DNA of 64,000 nucleotides from Agrobacterium cavarae (lineage in GTDB: Bacteria > Pseudomonadota > Alphaproteobacteria > Rhizobiales > Rhizobiaceae): assembly GCF_004310285.1 (NCBI RefSeq), contig NZ_SISF01000030.1, forward strand, positions 1 to 64,000, in the 5' to 3' direction. The translations under genes were made by a program, and so were the position numbers. Below, piece after piece: positions 38,931 to 47,688 of this stretch. Every line of letters begins with the position of its first letter. Within the stretch, counting starts at the first letter, position 1. The notes under the pieces were generated by a model. That model searched no databases. It saw only the letters and a program-made list of their open reading frames with translations, and was not told the DNA's origin.

Positions 38931-39779
38931 ATGAACTACCGGCACATCTACCACGCAGGCAACTTTGCCGATGTTCTCAAACATGCGGTCCTGGCCCGGC
39001 TCGTTCGCTATCTGCAGAACAAGGACAAGGCGTTTCGCGTGCTTGATACGCATGCCGGTATTGGACTTTACGACCTCTCGTCCGAAGAGGCGCAGAAGAC
39101 GGGCGAATGGCAGACCGGCATCGGCAAGCTTCTGGAAGCCGATCTTCCGGCAGAGGTCGCTGAACTGATGGAGCCTTATCTCTCAGCCGTTCGGGAATTG
39201 AACCCGGAGGGCGGGCTCAAATACTATCCAGGCTCCCCGAAGCTTGCCCGGATGCTGTTTCGCCCGCAGGATCGGCTTTCAGCCATGGAACTGCACCCGG
39301 ATGATTTTCGCGCGCTCTCACGCCTCTTCGAAGGCGATTATCAGGCGCGCGTCACCGAACTCGATGGCTGGCTTTCGCTTGGCGCCCATCTGCCGCCGAA
39401 GGAAAAGCGCGGCCTCGTTCTGGTCGATCCCCCCTTCGAGAAAGAAAACGAATATGAGCGCCTGGCGGACGGTCTGCACAAGGCCTATCGCCGCTTTGCC
39501 ACCGGAACCTATTGCCTATGGTATCCGCTGAAGAAGAATGCGCCGATCAAGGACTTTCACGAGCGCCTGCAATCCTATGAGATTCCCAAAATGCTCTGTA
39601 CCGAGCTGTCTGTCAGAAGCGACCGGCTGGAGGGCTTGAGCGGCTCTGGCCTCATCATCGTCAACCCGCCCTACACGCTGAAGGACGAGTTGCACGCGAT
39701 GCTGCCTGTTCTGAAGGCGATCATGGCGCAGGACCGATACGCGTCGCATCGCGCCTTCTGGCTGCGCGGCGAAGAGTAA
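38931..39779 (+). CDS. rlmJ: 23S rRNA (adenine-N6) methyltransferase RlmJ
   Basis: A 282-residue SAM-dependent enzyme that methylates A2030 of 23S rRNA. The N-terminal MNYRHIYHAGNFADVLKH is nearly invariant, DTHAGIGLYDL is motif I, and the catalytic tetrapeptide lies in LVLVDPPFEKENEY. It ends with HRAFWLRGEE. Divergent from the molybdopterin enzyme and convergent with the next gene (6 bases between stops). Confidence 0.95.
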   Translation: MNYRHIYHAGNFADVLKHAVLARLVRYLQNKDKAFRVLDTHAGIGLYDLSSEEAQKTGEWQTGIGKLLEADLPAEVAELMEPYLSAVRELNPEGGLKYYPGSPKLARMLFRPQDRLSAMELHPDDFRALSRLFEGDYQARVTELDGWLSLGAHLPPKEKRGLVLVDPPFEKENEYERLADGLHKAYRRFATGTYCLWYPLKKNAPIKDFHERLQSYEIPKMLCTELSVRSDRLEGLSGSGLIIVNPPYTLKDELHAMLPVLKAIMAQDRYASHRAFWLRGEE

Positions 39780-39785
39780 GAACGG

Positions 39786-40742
39786 CTACTTCTGCTGTAG
39801 CCGCCTCTCCTCCTGTTCGGCGGCTGCAAGCTGGGAGCGCTCGAAAAACAGGATGATGAACAGGCCGATGACGAACGGGATGATCAGGTAGAACAGGCGG
39901 AAGACGAGAAGTGCGGCGATGACGTCTGCGGGGTTCATATCCGGCAGACCCATGACGAAGACGAGCTCGAGCACCCCGAGACCGCCTGGCGCATGCGAAA
40001 TCAGTGCGGCGGAAAATGAAATCAGGAAAATTCCCAGGATCACCATGAAGCCTGGATTGCCAAGCTCGGGCAGTGCAAAATAGATGATACCGGCCGCGCC
40101 GATCAATTCGATCGGACCAATGACCAGCTGCTGCACCACGAGCTTCGGCACCGGGTAGAACAGCGTGAAGGAGCCGATCTTGAGCGGCCTCAGCTTCATC
40201 AGACTCCCGAGAACGTAAAGCGCGACGATGGCAAGCAGCAGAATTCCTGTGGTGCGCGAGGCTTCCACCGGCAGAACATCGACAAAACGCTCCGTGATAT
40301 CCGGCTCATAAACCAGGATGAAGCCGATCAGCATCAGCGTGCCGATGACGAAGGTGAAGGAGCAAAGCGCAACGAGAACGCCGACTTCCGCAGCACTCAA
40401 CCCCTTGGAGGTGTAGGCACGGTAACGCACCACGGCACCGGAAAACACGGACGCGCCGACATTGTGGGATAGGGCGTAGGTGGTAAACGAGGTCAAGGTG
40501 ATGAACCACCAGCCGACCTTGCGCTTCAGATGCTGCAATGCGATTCGGTCGTATCCGGCAAGTGCGGCATAGGCGACCAGCGTGCAGAGCCCCGACATCA
40601 TCCAGTGATGCATGCTGATTGCGCTGAGGCTGTCCCAGACGTCATCGAGCGAGAGATGGCGCAATTCCTTATAGAGCAGCCACACCGAAAAGCAGATCGT
40701 CGCAATCCCGATGACGGGCCAGAGATACTTTTTCATTTTCAT
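39786..40742 (-). CDS. Lysylphosphatidylglycerol synthase-like membrane protein (UPF0104)
   Basis: A 318-residue inner-membrane protein with about eight helices, matching the flippase-like transmembrane domain of MprF (YAALAGYDRIALQHLKRK, HNVGASVFSGAVVRYRAY, SHAPGGLGVLELVFV). It lacks the soluble aminoacyl-transferase domain, so lysyl-PG synthesis is not expected; a lipid translocation or regulatory role is possible. Two in-frame ATGs (40742, 40736) are equally plausible starts. Confidence 0.88.
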   Translation of the reverse strand: MKMKKYLWPVIGIATICFSVWLLYKELRHLSLDDVWDSLSAISMHHWMMSGLCTLVAYAALAGYDRIALQHLKRKVGWWFITLTSFTTYALSHNVGASVFSGAVVRYRAYTSKGLSAAEVGVLVALCSFTFVIGTLMLIGFILVYEPDITERFVDVLPVEASRTTGILLLAIVALYVLGSLMKLRPLKIGSFTLFYPVPKLVVQQLVIGPIELIGAAGIIYFALPELGNPGFMVILGIFLISFSAALISHAPGGLGVLELVFVMGLPDMNPADVIAALLVFRLFYLIIPFVIGLFIILFFERSQLAAAEQEERRLQQK

Positions 40743-40946
40743 GCGGACATGCCCAGGCTCGATCCTCCCTCCGGCAAGGCGTCATGCCGGATTCGACAAG
40801 CTTATTCGTTATACTAACTCCGGTTCAACACGAAGGATGCCGGAGAGATGATTTTTCGGTGGTCTGTTTGCCATAGGCAGAAGATGGTATAAAACCCGAA
40901 GCCTGTTCAACAAATCGTCATCCTTGCCAGAAAGACAGCGCCCTCG

Positions 40947-41675
40947 ATGAAACAGTATTTCGGTTTTATCGCACTCGGCGCACTGTCATTGGCGGCGGCT
41001 GGCTGGGTGTTTCTGGGCCAACCCCAGCCGGCGTCCGGTCCTACGGCGCCGCGAACCGGAACCCCTTCAGCGCCAAGCGCACAAGACACTGCTAAAACCT
41101 CGGAAACAGGCTTCGATTTCTACGTCCTGTCGCTCTCCTGGTCTCCAGCATTCTGTGCCAGCGACGCCGGACGCAGCAGCCGGCAGCAATGCGGCGCGGA
41201 TCGAAAGTTCGGTTTCGTGGTTCATGGTCTCTGGCCTCAGAATGACCAAGGCTATCCGGAATTCTGCGGCGCGGACAAAAACGAGCGCGTGCCTGACAAC
41301 CTTGGACGAAGCATGTTCGACATCATGCCCTCCATGGGGCTGATCGGCCACCAGTGGCGCAAGCATGGCAGTTGCAGTGGCCTGACCCAGAAACAATATT
41401 TCGACAAGACACGTGATGCCTATGACCGCATCAAGATACCCGCCGACCTCTCAGTCGGCGATCAGAGCAAGAAGCTTTCCGCCGACGCTATCGAAGCCGC
41501 CTTTGTGAGTGCCAATCCTGGCATGACAAAGAGCGGCATCGCTATCAGTTGCGAAGGTCCGCGACTGGAGGAGGTGCGGATCTGCCTGTCCAAGACCTTG
41601 TCCTTCCGCGATTGCCCCGAGGTCGATCGCCAGGGTTGCCGGTCGAATGCCGCAGAGATCATTCCCATCCGATAG
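40947..41675 (+). CDS. Ribonuclease T2 family, exported
   Basis: A 242-residue secreted endoribonuclease. An N-terminal hydrophobic segment (YFGFIALGALSLAAAGWVFL) is followed by a Pro/Thr/Ser-rich linker. Both catalytic blocks are intact: CAS1 in FGFVVHGLWPQND and CAS2 in GHQWRKHGSCSG. Several cysteines suggest disulphides, which fits a periplasmic site. The glutathione S-transferase gene follows 17 bases later. Confidence 0.92.
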   Translation: MKQYFGFIALGALSLAAAGWVFLGQPQPASGPTAPRTGTPSAPSAQDTAKTSETGFDFYVLSLSWSPAFCASDAGRSSRQQCGADRKFGFVVHGLWPQNDQGYPEFCGADKNERVPDNLGRSMFDIMPSMGLIGHQWRKHGSCSGLTQKQYFDKTRDAYDRIKIPADLSVGDQSKKLSADAIEAAFVSANPGMTKSGIAISCEGPRLEEVRICLSKTLSFRDCPEVDRQGCRSNAAEIIPIR

Positions 41676-41692
41676 TGAAACAGGAAAAACCA

Positions 41693-42286
41693 ATGGAACT
41701 GCTTTATGCTCCTGCCTCCCCCTATTCCGCCAAGGTGCGCATGGCAGCGCGTTATCTGGATATTGGCATCACCGATGTCCGCGTCGATACCAATGCCGAA
41801 CCCGCTACGCTGATCGACAACAATCCGCTCGGCAAGATTCCAGTGCTGCTGCATGACGGCGGGTCGGTCTACGACAGCGTCGCCATCATGCATTATCTCG
41901 ATCGCGTGTCCGGCGGAAAGCTCTACCCGAAAAAGCATGCCAAGCGCACCGAGGCCGAAATCCTCGAAGCACTTTGCGACGGCGTGATGGATTGCCTGCT
42001 GGCGATCGTTTACGAAAAGCGCTTCCGCCCGGAGGAAAAGATTCACCAGGAGTGGATCGACAAGCAATGGCGCAAGGTGGTGAAGGCGCTCGATTACCTG
42101 AACGACAATCTGCCGAAAACCGGCAAGAAGCTGCATGGCGGCCACTTCGCCCTTGCTGCGATGGTCGGCTATCTCGATTTGCGCTTCAGCGGACAATGGG
42201 CGGATGGCCGCAAGCGGCTGGCGGACTGGCCGGAAAAATTCGGCAAGAAGTTCAAGCAGTACACGGAACTGAAATCGGCAGCCTGA
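41693..42286 (+). CDS. Glutathione S-transferase family protein
   Basis: A 197-residue cytosolic GST. The thioredoxin-fold N-terminus is MELLYAPASPYSAKVRMAAR, with LGKIPVLLHDGGSVYDSVAI providing the cis-Pro and glutathione-gamma-Glu site. The helical C-terminal domain follows. AGGAA lies six bases before the ATG at 41693; the longer in-frame extension inside the RNase gene is rejected. Substrate unknown. Confidence 0.92.
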   Translation: MELLYAPASPYSAKVRMAARYLDIGITDVRVDTNAEPATLIDNNPLGKIPVLLHDGGSVYDSVAIMHYLDRVSGGKLYPKKHAKRTEAEILEALCDGVMDCLLAIVYEKRFRPEEKIHQEWIDKQWRKVVKALDYLNDNLPKTGKKLHGGHFALAAMVGYLDLRFSGQWADGRKRLADWPEKFGKKFKQYTELKSAA

Positions 42287-42314
42287 TCGCGGATTTTACT
42301 CGCTGTAGAAACAG

Positions 42315-42340
42315 AAAAGCCGGGGAGAACCCCGGCTTTT
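42315..42340. terminator. Bidirectional terminator between GST and Omp25-like genes
   Basis: AAAAGCCGGGG, loop AGAA, CCCCGGCTTTT. The perfect 11-pair stem is flanked by A on the left and T on the right, so it can end both the plus-strand GST transcript and the minus-strand porin transcript. Confidence 0.88.
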
Positions 42341-42359
42341 CCGCATATTGTCTGGCAGA

Positions 42360-43010
42360 TTAGAACTTGACGCCGATACCAGCCTTGACGCTGTGGTCGT
42401 CGAAGCCGCGCGAGACGTTGCCACCGTTGATGGCGAAGTCCTTGTCCTGGTAATCGGTGTAACGATACTCAAGACGTGCCGTGATGTTGTCGGTGACGAG
42501 AGCTTCGACACCGGCACCAACCGTGTAGCCGAGAGCCGTCTTGTCGTCCTTGCTGCCGGTTGCAGTGTCACGAATTTCGTTGTTCGAAACTGCAAGACCA
42601 CCCGTACCGTAGATCAGGAAGGGGTTCATGTCGTAACCGACGCGAGCGCGCAGCGAGCCGTTCAGCTTCTGCTTGCCTTCGAGGGTGCCGCCAGCGGAGC
42701 CCTTCTCATCGCCGTAAGCGAGGTCGGCTTCACCACCGTAAACGATCTGGCCGTTCTGCCAGTTGTAACCACCATAGAGGCCGCCGCCAAAACCGTCAGC
42801 GTCGCGACCGTTGTTGCTGCCGCTGAAACGACCCCAGTCGTAGTTCACGGTACCACCGAGATATGCGCCAGACCAATCCTTGATCGGTGCGGGCTGCTCA
42901 ACTGCGACCGGCGCCTGCGGAACTTCATTTACCGCATCGGCTGCCTGTGCTGCCGAGAAAGCTGCCGCGGCCATGGTAGAAGCCAAAAGTGTTGCAACGA
43001 TAGTACGCAT
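42360..43010 (-). CDS. Omp25/RopB-like outer-membrane beta-barrel protein
   Basis: A 216-residue protein with a signal peptide (IVATLLASTMAAAAFSAAQA) and an eight-strand barrel of the Omp25/Omp31 type: WSGAYLGGTVNYDWG, GGLYGGYNWQNGQIVYGGE, GSLRARVGYDMNPFLIYGTG, ARLEYRYTDYQDKDF, and a C-terminal VKAGIGVKF whose final Phe is the BAM recognition residue. The start at 43010 has GGAGAATGGC upstream. Related rhizobial proteins are abundant envelope components. Confidence 0.93.
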   Translation of the reverse strand: MRTIVATLLASTMAAAAFSAAQAADAVNEVPQAPVAVEQPAPIKDWSGAYLGGTVNYDWGRFSGSNNGRDADGFGGGLYGGYNWQNGQIVYGGEADLAYGDEKGSAGGTLEGKQKLNGSLRARVGYDMNPFLIYGTGGLAVSNNEIRDTATGSKDDKTALGYTVGAGVEALVTDNITARLEYRYTDYQDKDFAINGGNVSRGFDDHSVKAGIGVKF

Positions 43011-43379
43011 GCCATTCTCCTTTTCAAACCCGCGGGGGCACTCAAACACTCGGTCCCAACGCGGTACAAAACAGTTAGTTCCCTGCCCGTCTGGAAATGC
43101 AAAATGATGGGGGAATGAGGAAATCACAGAGCCAAAATGTGAATTGATTGAGGCACAGCCGTGACGGAAATTGGACGTTGCCAAAAGGACACAGAAATCT
43201 ATTAAGGATAATGGATCGTTAATTTAAGCAAAGTGCGTTTTTACTTGTGTTTACATCTAATTAAGCTGGCAAAACTTGTGCCTGATAAATCTGTATAACG
43301 CCATTCCGATGTGGGCAAACCTCACGGTTTCGATTTATATCTACAGGTAAATGTGGAATAAGCAGAGCACGGGTCCGCT
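43011..43379. other. Intergenic region between divergent omp and SDR-uvrC genes
   Basis: 369 bases, AT-rich in the right half (43190-43360), with no open frame that looks coding. It must contain the strong porin promoter on the minus strand and the start of the SDR-uvrC-pgsA operon on the plus strand. I see no clear repeat or operator. Confidence 0.5.
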
Positions 43380-44147
43380 TTGACAGAGACTATACCGAAG
43401 ACCGTCTTGATCACGGGTGCAGCGCGCCGCATCGGCAAAGCCATCGCCGATTACCTTGCTTGCGAAGGGTTTGCGGTGGCGATCCACGCACGCTCTTCTT
43501 TGGCCGAAGCCGAAGAGTTCGCTAACGATTTACGGCAAAAAGGTGGCAAGGCGGTCGTCTTACAGGCCGACCTCATGGATTGCGCCTCCACCGCCGAATT
43601 GATGGAAAAGGCAACAAAAGCCCTTGGACCCGTGGGTGTTCTCGTCAATAACGCCTCTGTTTTTCATAAAGACGAGGCCGAAACCTTCGACGCCGAGACC
43701 TTCGATGCGCATTTTGCAGTGCATGTGCGCGCGCCGTCCATCCTCTCAGCCGCATTTGCAAAGCAACTGCCGCAAGAGCATTCCGGCCTGATCGTCAACA
43801 TCATCGACCAACGCGTGTTGGCGCTCAATCCGCGCTTCTATTCCTACACATTGTCCAAGGCAGCGCTTTGGGCCGCAACGCAGACACTCGCGCAAAGTTT
43901 TGCGCCACGCATCCGGGTCAATGCCATCGGCCCTGGTCCGACGTTTAAAAACGAGAGACAGAGCCCCGAGGACTTTCAGGCGCAGGTCGACGCCCTTATA
44001 TTGAAGAGAGGTCCGAAGCCCGATGAGTTTGGGCGGACGATTCGCTTTCTTTACGATACCCCCTCGATGACCGGCCAGATGATCGCACTCGACGGGGGCC
44101 AGCATCTTGGCTGGGAAACCCCGGACGTGGCGGAGATTAATGAATGA
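43380..44147 (+). CDS. SDR family oxidoreductase (pteridine reductase-like)
   Basis: A 255-residue short-chain dehydrogenase. The cofactor motif is [15 protein letters not shown] (TGxxxRxG form, seen in pteridine-reductase-like SDRs), then NNASVF and the catalytic YTLSKAALW. The only usable start is TTG at 43380, since the frame is closed by TAA at 43359, and no good ribosome site precedes it. The stop overlaps uvrC (ATGA). This SDR-uvrC order is common in rhizobia. Confidence 0.88.
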   Translation: MTETIPKTVLITGAARRIGKAIADYLACEGFAVAIHARSSLAEAEEFANDLRQKGGKAVVLQADLMDCASTAELMEKATKALGPVGVLVNNASVFHKDEAETFDAETFDAHFAVHVRAPSILSAAFAKQLPQEHSGLIVNIIDQRVLALNPRFYSYTLSKAALWAATQTLAQSFAPRIRVNAIGPGPTFKNERQSPEDFQAQVDALILKRGPKPDEFGRTIRFLYDTPSMTGQMIALDGGQHLGWETPDVAEINE

Positions 44148-46186
44148 ACGGAAAGAAGCTGCCGGATGGCGGTGTTCTCTTCGATGAAACCGACGACGAT
44201 GAAGACGATGTTGCACTCTCCACCACCGATGTGGCCGTAGAGCGGGACAGCGCCGGCATCGACTGGAACGCCGGCTGGAAGAACGAGTCCGGCCTGAAGG
44301 GCATGGATCTGATTGGCGAATTTGTCAAACACCTGCCCAACAATCCCGGCGTCTATCGCATGTTCAACGAGGCTGGCGACGTTCTTTATGTCGGCAAGGC
44401 GCGCTCGCTGAAGAAGCGTGTCAGCAACTATGCTCAGGGACGTGTGCATTCCAACCGCATCGGCCAGATGGTGCGGCTGACGACTCATATGGAGTTCGTT
44501 ACCACCCGCACCGAAACGGAAGCGCTGCTGCTGGAAGCCAACCTCATCAAACGCTTCCGCCCACGCTTCAACGTGCTGTTGCGCGATGACAAGTCGTTTC
44601 CTTATATTCTGATCACGGCCGACAACCGAGCGCCGGCGATCTTCAAGCATCGCGGTGCAAGAGCGCGCAAGGGCGCCTATTTCGGTCCCTTCGCCTCTGC
44701 CGGTGCGGTCGGTCGAACCATCAATTCGCTGCAGCGCGCCTTCCTGATCCGCACTTGTACCGATAGCGTGTTCGAGAGCCGCACACGGCCCTGCCTGCTC
44801 TATCAAATCAAGCGCTGTTCAGGCCCCTGCACCCATGAGGTGAGCGACGAGGCCTATGCAGAGCTGGTGCAGGAAGCCAAGGACTTCCTTTCCGGCAAAA
44901 GCCAGAGCGTGAAGTCGACGATTGCCCGGCAGATGAACGAGGCCTCGGAAGATCTCGATTTCGAGCGCGCCGCGATCTATCGCGATCGTCTTGCCGCGCT
45001 CTCGCACGTTCAGAGTCACCAGGGCATCAACCCTGCCGGGATCGATGAGGCAGACGTCTTTGCCATCCATCACGAAGGTGGCGTGTCGTGCATTCAGGTC
45101 TTCTTCTTCCGCACCGGCCAGAACTGGGGCAACCGCGCCTATTTCCCCAAGGCCGATCCATCCCTCCCGGGCTCGGAAATTCTCAACGCCTTCCTGGCGC
45201 AGTTCTACGATGACAAGCCGGTGCCGAGGCAGATTCTCTTGTCTGAAACTGTGGACGAGCAGGAATTGCTTGCTGCAGCCTTTAGCGAAAAGGCCGGTCA
45301 CAAGGTCGTCCTTTCGGTGCCGCAGCGCGGCGAAAAGAAGGATATTGTCGATCATGTGCTGGGCAATGCTCGCGAAGCCCATGGTCGCAAGCTGGCCGAA
45401 ACCTCTTCCCAGGCCCGGCTGCTGAAAGGCTTCGCCGAGACCTTCGGTATGCCTTACATCCCGCGCCGCATCGAGATCTACGATAACTCCCACATCATGG
45501 GCACCAATGCGGTGGGCGGCATGGTGGTGGCAGGGCCGGATGGCTTCGTCAAAAACCAGTATCGCAAGTTCAACATCAAATCGACGGACATCACCCCCGG
45601 CGACGACTTCGGCATGATGCGCGAGGTGATGACGCGTCGGTTTTCCCGACTGCTGAAAGAAGAAGGCAGGCCTGACCGGAGCCAGCCGGTGTCTCCGGAA
45701 GATGCCGCAGATATGCCGTTTCCGGCCTGGCCCGATGTGATCCTGATCGACGGCGGTCAAGGCCAGATGACGGCGGTGCGTGCCATTCTCGATGAACTTG
45801 GCATTCGTGATTGCGTCACCGCGATTGGCGTTGCCAAAGGTGTTGACCGAGATGCCGGTCGCGAGCGCTTCTTCACCGATACGCGCAGCGACTTTTCGCT
45901 GCCGCCGCGCGATCCCGTTCTTTACTTCGTCCAGCGCCTGCGCGACGAAGCGCACCGCTTTGCCATCGGCTCGCATCGGGCGCGGCGTAAGAAGGAGATG
46001 ATCAAGAATCCTCTCGATGAAGTAAGCGGCATCGGGCCGGGCAGAAAGCGCGCGCTTCTGCAGCATTTCGGCACGGCGAAAGCCGTGTCGCGTGCAGCGC
46101 TCAGCGACCTGATGGCTGTGGGCGGCATTTCAGAAACTGTCGCAAAACAGATATACAATCACTTCCATGAGAGCGGCCGCGAGTGA
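44144..46186 (+). CDS. uvrC: Excinuclease ABC subunit C
   Basis: A 680-residue nucleotide-excision repair endonuclease. A non-conserved acidic N-terminus of about 55 residues ([13 protein letters not shown]) is followed by the GIY-YIG domain ([20 protein letters not shown]), a UVR motif, the RNase H-like C-terminal nuclease ([33 protein letters not shown]), and a helix-hairpin-helix tail ([17 protein letters not shown]). Full length. Confidence 0.96.
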   Translation: MNGKKLPDGGVLFDETDDDEDDVALSTTDVAVERDSAGIDWNAGWKNESGLKGMDLIGEFVKHLPNNPGVYRMFNEAGDVLYVGKARSLKKRVSNYAQGRVHSNRIGQMVRLTTHMEFVTTRTETEALLLEANLIKRFRPRFNVLLRDDKSFPYILITADNRAPAIFKHRGARARKGAYFGPFASAGAVGRTINSLQRAFLIRTCTDSVFESRTRPCLLYQIKRCSGPCTHEVSDEAYAELVQEAKDFLSGKSQSVKSTIARQMNEASEDLDFERAAIYRDRLAALSHVQSHQGINPAGIDEADVFAIHHEGGVSCIQVFFFRTGQNWGNRAYFPKADPSLPGSEILNAFLAQFYDDKPVPRQILLSETVDEQELLAAAFSEKAGHKVVLSVPQRGEKKDIVDHVLGNAREAHGRKLAETSSQARLLKGFAETFGMPYIPRRIEIYDNSHIMGTNAVGGMVVAGPDGFVKNQYRKFNIKSTDITPGDDFGMMREVMTRRFSRLLKEEGRPDRSQPVSPEDAADMPFPAWPDVILIDGGQGQMTAVRAILDELGIRDCVTAIGVAKGVDRDAGRERFFTDTRSDFSLPPRDPVLYFVQRLRDEAHRFAIGSHRARRKKEMIKNPLDEVSGIGPGRKRALLQHFGTAKAVSRAALSDLMAVGGISETVAKQIYNHFHESGRE

Positions 46187-46288
46187 CGCGGCGGCTTTTA
46201 CCGCCGCCCGCTAAAAAAACACAAAGAAGTGTTGACGCTTCCACCTCGGAGCGTCATCAACGCTCTGATATCGATAGACAGGTTTTCC

Positions 46289-46876
46289 ATGGCTTCGCGC
46301 GCATACAACATCCCGAATCTTCTGACCTATGGCCGGATCTTGGCCGTACCGGTCATCGTTTTGTGTTTCTTCGTTGAAGGAAAACTCGAAAGTTCGGATT
46401 TTGCGCGATGGACCGCGCTCTGGCTGTTCATCATCGCCTCCATCACCGATTTTCTCGATGGCTATCTGGCACGCATCTGGAACCAGACCTCCAATATCGG
46501 CCGCATGCTTGACCCCATTGCCGACAAGCTGTTGATCGCCTCGATCCTGCTGCTTCTGGCGGCCGACGGCACGATTGCAGGCTGGTCGCTCTGGGCAGCC
46601 ATCACCATCCTTTGCCGTGAAATTCTCGTCTCGGGCCTGCGCGAGTATCTCGCGGCCTTGAAGGTGTCCGTGCCTGTAACGCGGATTGCCAAGTGGAAAA
46701 CCACGATCCAGATGGTAGCAATCGCTTTCCTTCTGGCCGGACCGGCGGGCGACACGATCCTGCCTTACACCACCGAGATCGGCATCGGCCTTCTATGGAT
46801 CGCAGCAGCGCTGACGATCTATACCGGCTATGACTACTTCAAGGCTGGCCTGCGCCACATCGTGGATGAAGAGTGA
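46289..46876 (+). CDS. pgsA: CDP-diacylglycerol-glycerol-3-phosphate 3-phosphatidyltransferase
   Basis: A 195-residue inner-membrane enzyme of phosphatidylglycerol synthesis. The CDP-alcohol phosphotransferase motif is complete: DFLDGYLAR followed by GRMLDPIADK. About five helices. The ATG at 46289 (MASRAYNIPNLLTYGRI) is preferred to a longer frame from 46229. Coupled to moaD by TGATG. Confidence 0.95.
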   Translation: MASRAYNIPNLLTYGRILAVPVIVLCFFVEGKLESSDFARWTALWLFIIASITDFLDGYLARIWNQTSNIGRMLDPIADKLLIASILLLLAADGTIAGWSLWAAITILCREILVSGLREYLAALKVSVPVTRIAKWKTTIQMVAIAFLLAGPAGDTILPYTTEIGIGLLWIAAALTIYTGYDYFKAGLRHIVDEE

Positions 46877-47130
46877 TGACCCATATCGTTTACTTCGCCT
46901 GGGTGCGCGAAAAGATTGGCAAGTCGGAGGAGGATATCGACCTTCCCGCGAATGTAAAAACGGCGCGAGAACTGATCCTTTACCTGAAAGGTCTTGGCGA
47001 AGAATACGAGGCGGCCTTCGAATATCCGAATGTCATTCGCGTTGCGGTCAATCAAGAGCATATCGAGCATCACGAAAGCATCGTCGGCGCGCGGGAGATC
47101 GGCATTTTCCCGCCCATGACAGGCGGCTGA
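46876..47130 (+). CDS. moaD: Molybdopterin synthase small (sulfur-carrier) subunit
   Basis: An 84-residue ubiquitin-like protein ending in the essential Gly-Gly (FPPMTGG), which carries the thiocarboxylate used to make molybdopterin. It starts inside the pgsA stop (TGATG), and moaE follows after 3 bases. Confidence 0.95.
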   Translation: MTHIVYFAWVREKIGKSEEDIDLPANVKTARELILYLKGLGEEYEAAFEYPNVIRVAVNQEHIEHHESIVGAREIGIFPPMTGG

Positions 47131-47133
47131 CCG

Positions 47134-47595
47134 ATGGGCGTGACCCCGACCATCCGCGTGCAGGCGCAAGACTTCGACGCTGCCGCAGAAGCCAGGCTTT
47201 TAACGCAAGAGGACGCAGGGATTGGTGCTCTCGTCACCTTCACCGGCCTCTGCCGTGATGAAGGCGGCGCCCTTTCTGCACTGGAGCTTGAGCATTATCC
47301 CGGCATGGCAGAAGCGGAAATGACGCGGATCGCCAGGCTTGCCATCGAGCGCTTCGACCTTCGTGGCCTGACTGCGATCCATCGCTATGGCAAGATCGCC
47401 ACCGGCGACAACATCGTCCTCGTCATCGCCGCCTCATCCCACCGCCAAGCTGCCTTCGATGGCGCGAACTTCGTCATGGACTATTTGAAGACCGCCGCCC
47501 CCTTCTGGAAGAAGGAGCACGGGACAAATGGAACTGCGGGCGGTTGGGTATCGGCCAAAGATGCCGATGAGAGCGCCAAGGAAAAGTGGCGCTGA
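47134..47595 (+). CDS. moaE: Molybdopterin synthase catalytic subunit
   Basis: A 153-residue MoaE that transfers sulfur from MoaD to precursor Z. Conserved segments are GALVTFTGLCRDEGG, LELEHYPGMAEAEM, HRYGKIATGDNIVLVIAA and the active-site lysine region PFWKKEHG. It is last in the SDR-uvrC-pgsA-moaD-moaE run. Its product would serve the molybdopterin enzyme at 36715-38847, among others. Confidence 0.95.
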   Translation: MGVTPTIRVQAQDFDAAAEARLLTQEDAGIGALVTFTGLCRDEGGALSALELEHYPGMAEAEMTRIARLAIERFDLRGLTAIHRYGKIATGDNIVLVIAASSHRQAAFDGANFVMDYLKTAAPFWKKEHGTNGTAGGWVSAKDADESAKEKWR

Positions 47596-47688
47596 GGATC
47601 TCGATCGTCTTCGCGTGACCACATGACCGGTCTCAGACTTCGCCGAAGTGAAGCCAGAGACACCGTCGCTGGTTGGTTGAGCTGCTCC

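Noticed and set aside
37234..38934. A 566-codon plus-strand open frame across the molybdopterin oxidoreductase
   Set aside because: Antisense shadow; the minus-strand protein has intact Fe-S and Mo-cofactor motifs.
46188..46207. GCGGCGG/CCGCCGC hairpin after uvrC as a terminator
   Set aside because: The stem is perfect, but it is followed by CCGCTAAAAAA rather than T residues on the plus strand, and pgsA continues in the same direction.
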